From Saprospiraceae bacterium (GTDB lineage Bacteria > Bacteroidota > Bacteroidia > Chitinophagales > Saprospiraceae): DNA of 64,000 nucleotides. A program made the translations under genes and the position numbers. Location: contig JAHDHQ010000006.1 of the NCBI GenBank assembly GCA_020631235.1, positions 62,001 to 126,000 of the forward strand, given 5' to 3'. Of this stretch, positions 62,939-64,000 are shown piece by piece. Below the pieces are notes generated by a model. The model saw only the letters and a list, made by a program, of their open reading frames with translations, had not been told where the DNA came from and did not search any database. The stretch's first letter is position 1; each line of letters opens with the position of its first letter.

Positions 62939-64000
62939 CTAAACGGATTGTAAGGAAGCCTCAATGGTTTCCTTATAATAGTTTTCATAAGCTTCCAGTA
63001 CTGTGTTAATCTGAAAAGAATCAAGCTTTTCTTTCGCATTGCTGGACATCGTGTTGTATAAATCTGAGTCAGAAAGAATGGTCAAACAATGTTTTATCAA
63101 AGTGTCGACATCACCGACATCATGAAGCAAACCGGTTATACCATGTGTGTTTACTTCTGGAAGCCCACCTGCATTGGAAGAAATAACAGGCAAGCCACAA
63201 GCCATAGCTTCTAAAGCCGCCAACCCAAAACTTTCATTCGCCGATGGTAAAAGGAAAATATCAGAAATAGCTAATAGTTGGTTTACCGCATCTTGTTTTC
63301 CCACAAAATGTACATCTGTACATAAATGGTCCCTTCTGCACTGTTCTTCCAGTGGTTTTCTTTCAGGTCCATCACCTATCATAAGCAATTTAGTATTGCT
63401 TTGTTTGCGTACTTCCTTGAATGCTTCTAATATGTCTGGTACTCTTTTTAACTTTCTAAAGTTAGAGACATGGACTAGTATTTTTTCATCATCCTTGGCA
63501 AAACATCTACGTAGCTCTAAGTCCTTTGTGGCTTTAAATTTGTTAGTATCTACAAAGTTGTAGATGACTCTGATATCATTTTTTATGTTAAAATGTTGTT
63601 CCGTTGCTTCCTTAAGAAAGTTTGATACTGCAGTCACTCCGTTAGAGTGATTAATGCTAAACTCTACAACCGGAGCATAAGAAGGGTCATTTCCGACCAA
63701 GGTTATATCTGTGCCATGTAGTGTAGTAACTATAGGTATATTTTTACCTTTGGAGGCGGCAATTTGCCTAGCTAGATAGGCAACAGATGCGTGAGGAATA
63801 GCGTAGTGAACATGAAGGATGTCTAAGTTTTCATTCATTATGACATCCACTAATTTACTAGCTAAAGCAGTCTCGTATGGAGTATGTTCAAATAGAGGAT
63901 ATTCCATTGAATTTACTTCATGGAAAACAATTCCTTGGTAATATCTGTTAAGTCTAGCAGGCTTTTTATATGATATAAAATGTACTTTATGACCTTTTTG
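62939..64000 (-). CDS. bshA: N-acetyl-glucosaminyl L-malate synthase BshA (5' end outside window)
   Basis: First enzyme of bacillithiol synthesis: joins GlcNAc from UDP-GlcNAc to L-malate. The frame stays open to the window edge, so the first 25-30 codons lie outside. The visible part starts GHKVHFISYKKPARL, then HVHYAIPHASVAYLA, TTLHGTDITLVG, a Rossmann core VHVSNFRKLKRVPD, and the sugar-nucleotide block SANESFGLAALEAMACGLPVI. These are diagnostic of BshA among GT4 enzymes. bshB and bshC are not in the window. The ATG at 63907 is internal. Confidence 0.95.
   Translation of the reverse strand, partial: QKGHKVHFISYKKPARLNRYYQGIVFHEVNSMEYPLFEHTPYETALASKLVDVIMNENLDILHVHYAIPHASVAYLARQIAASKGKNIPIVTTLHGTDITLVGNDPSYAPVVEFSINHSNGVTAVSNFLKEATEQHFNIKNDIRVIYNFVDTNKFKATKDLELRRCFAKDDEKILVHVSNFRKLKRVPDILEAFKEVRKQSNTKLLMIGDGPERKPLEEQCRRDHLCTDVHFVGKQDAVNQLLAISDIFLLPSANESFGLAALEAMACGLPVISSNAGGLPEVNTHGITGLLHDVGDVDTLIKHCLTILSDSDLYNTMSSNAKEKLDSFQINTVLEAYENYYKETIEASLQSV

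Overview
The window is a compact, AT-rich, gene-dense piece of a Bacteroidota chromosome. The lineage call rests on several independent markers. There are type IX secretion (T9SS) components and cargo: a PorP/SprF protein, a PorU2-like C25 peptidase, and two proteins with a T9SS type A sorting tail. There are also GldE, DUF4175, DUF5606, a bactofilin-AtpZ pair, BshA (bacillithiol synthesis), SprB repeats and promoter elements of the TAnnTTTG type. The sequence does not let me name a genus. No phage, insertion sequence, CRISPR array or rRNA gene was seen.

Layout. 1-11 kb: the 3' part of ftsH, then a mostly leftward block (ATP synthase accessory proteins, bactofilin, PorP, amidohydrolase, DUF1015, GbsR-like regulator, gcvT and a HEAT-cyclophilin lipoprotein), with a GSCFA gene on the other strand. 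11-26 kb: a secreted hydrolase, DUF5606, yifB, a ferredoxin reductase/ferredoxin/M1 peptidase operon, DUF4175-RsbW-like-ybeY, two perfect parS-type palindromes, a second M1 peptidase and ctaA. 26.4-26.9 kb: the only long gene-free stretch. It holds three DnaA boxes and a very AT-rich tract and is a good oriC candidate. 26.9-50.6 kb: 22 consecutive rightward genes, including dtd, nadK, secA, rodA, tgt, lptG/F, an ECF sigma factor, mutY, ssb, gldE, an Lhr-like helicase and an aminotransferase/omega-amidase pair. 50.6-64 kb: a small glycan group (C5-epimerase family, WecF-like transferase, WecD-like acetyltransferase), the PorU2-like protease, a GT2 glycosyltransferase, rsmG, tRNA-Cys, a SprB-repeat surface protein and the 3' part of bshA.

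How it fits together. The centre looks like the chromosome's replication and segregation hub: parS sites about 3.6 kb from clustered DnaA boxes, with a 24 kb gene run pointing away from the candidate origin. Around it are housekeeping operons for envelope building (rodA, SPOR, LptG/F, a BamA-like protein, SecA), translation quality control (dtd, ybeY, rsmG, tgt) and repair (mutY, ssb, helicase). T9SS parts and cargo are scattered. All seven convergent gene pairs meet within 3 bp or overlap at their stop codons. Several starts are TTG or GTG, including four-base TTGA and GTGA overlaps with the upstream stop.
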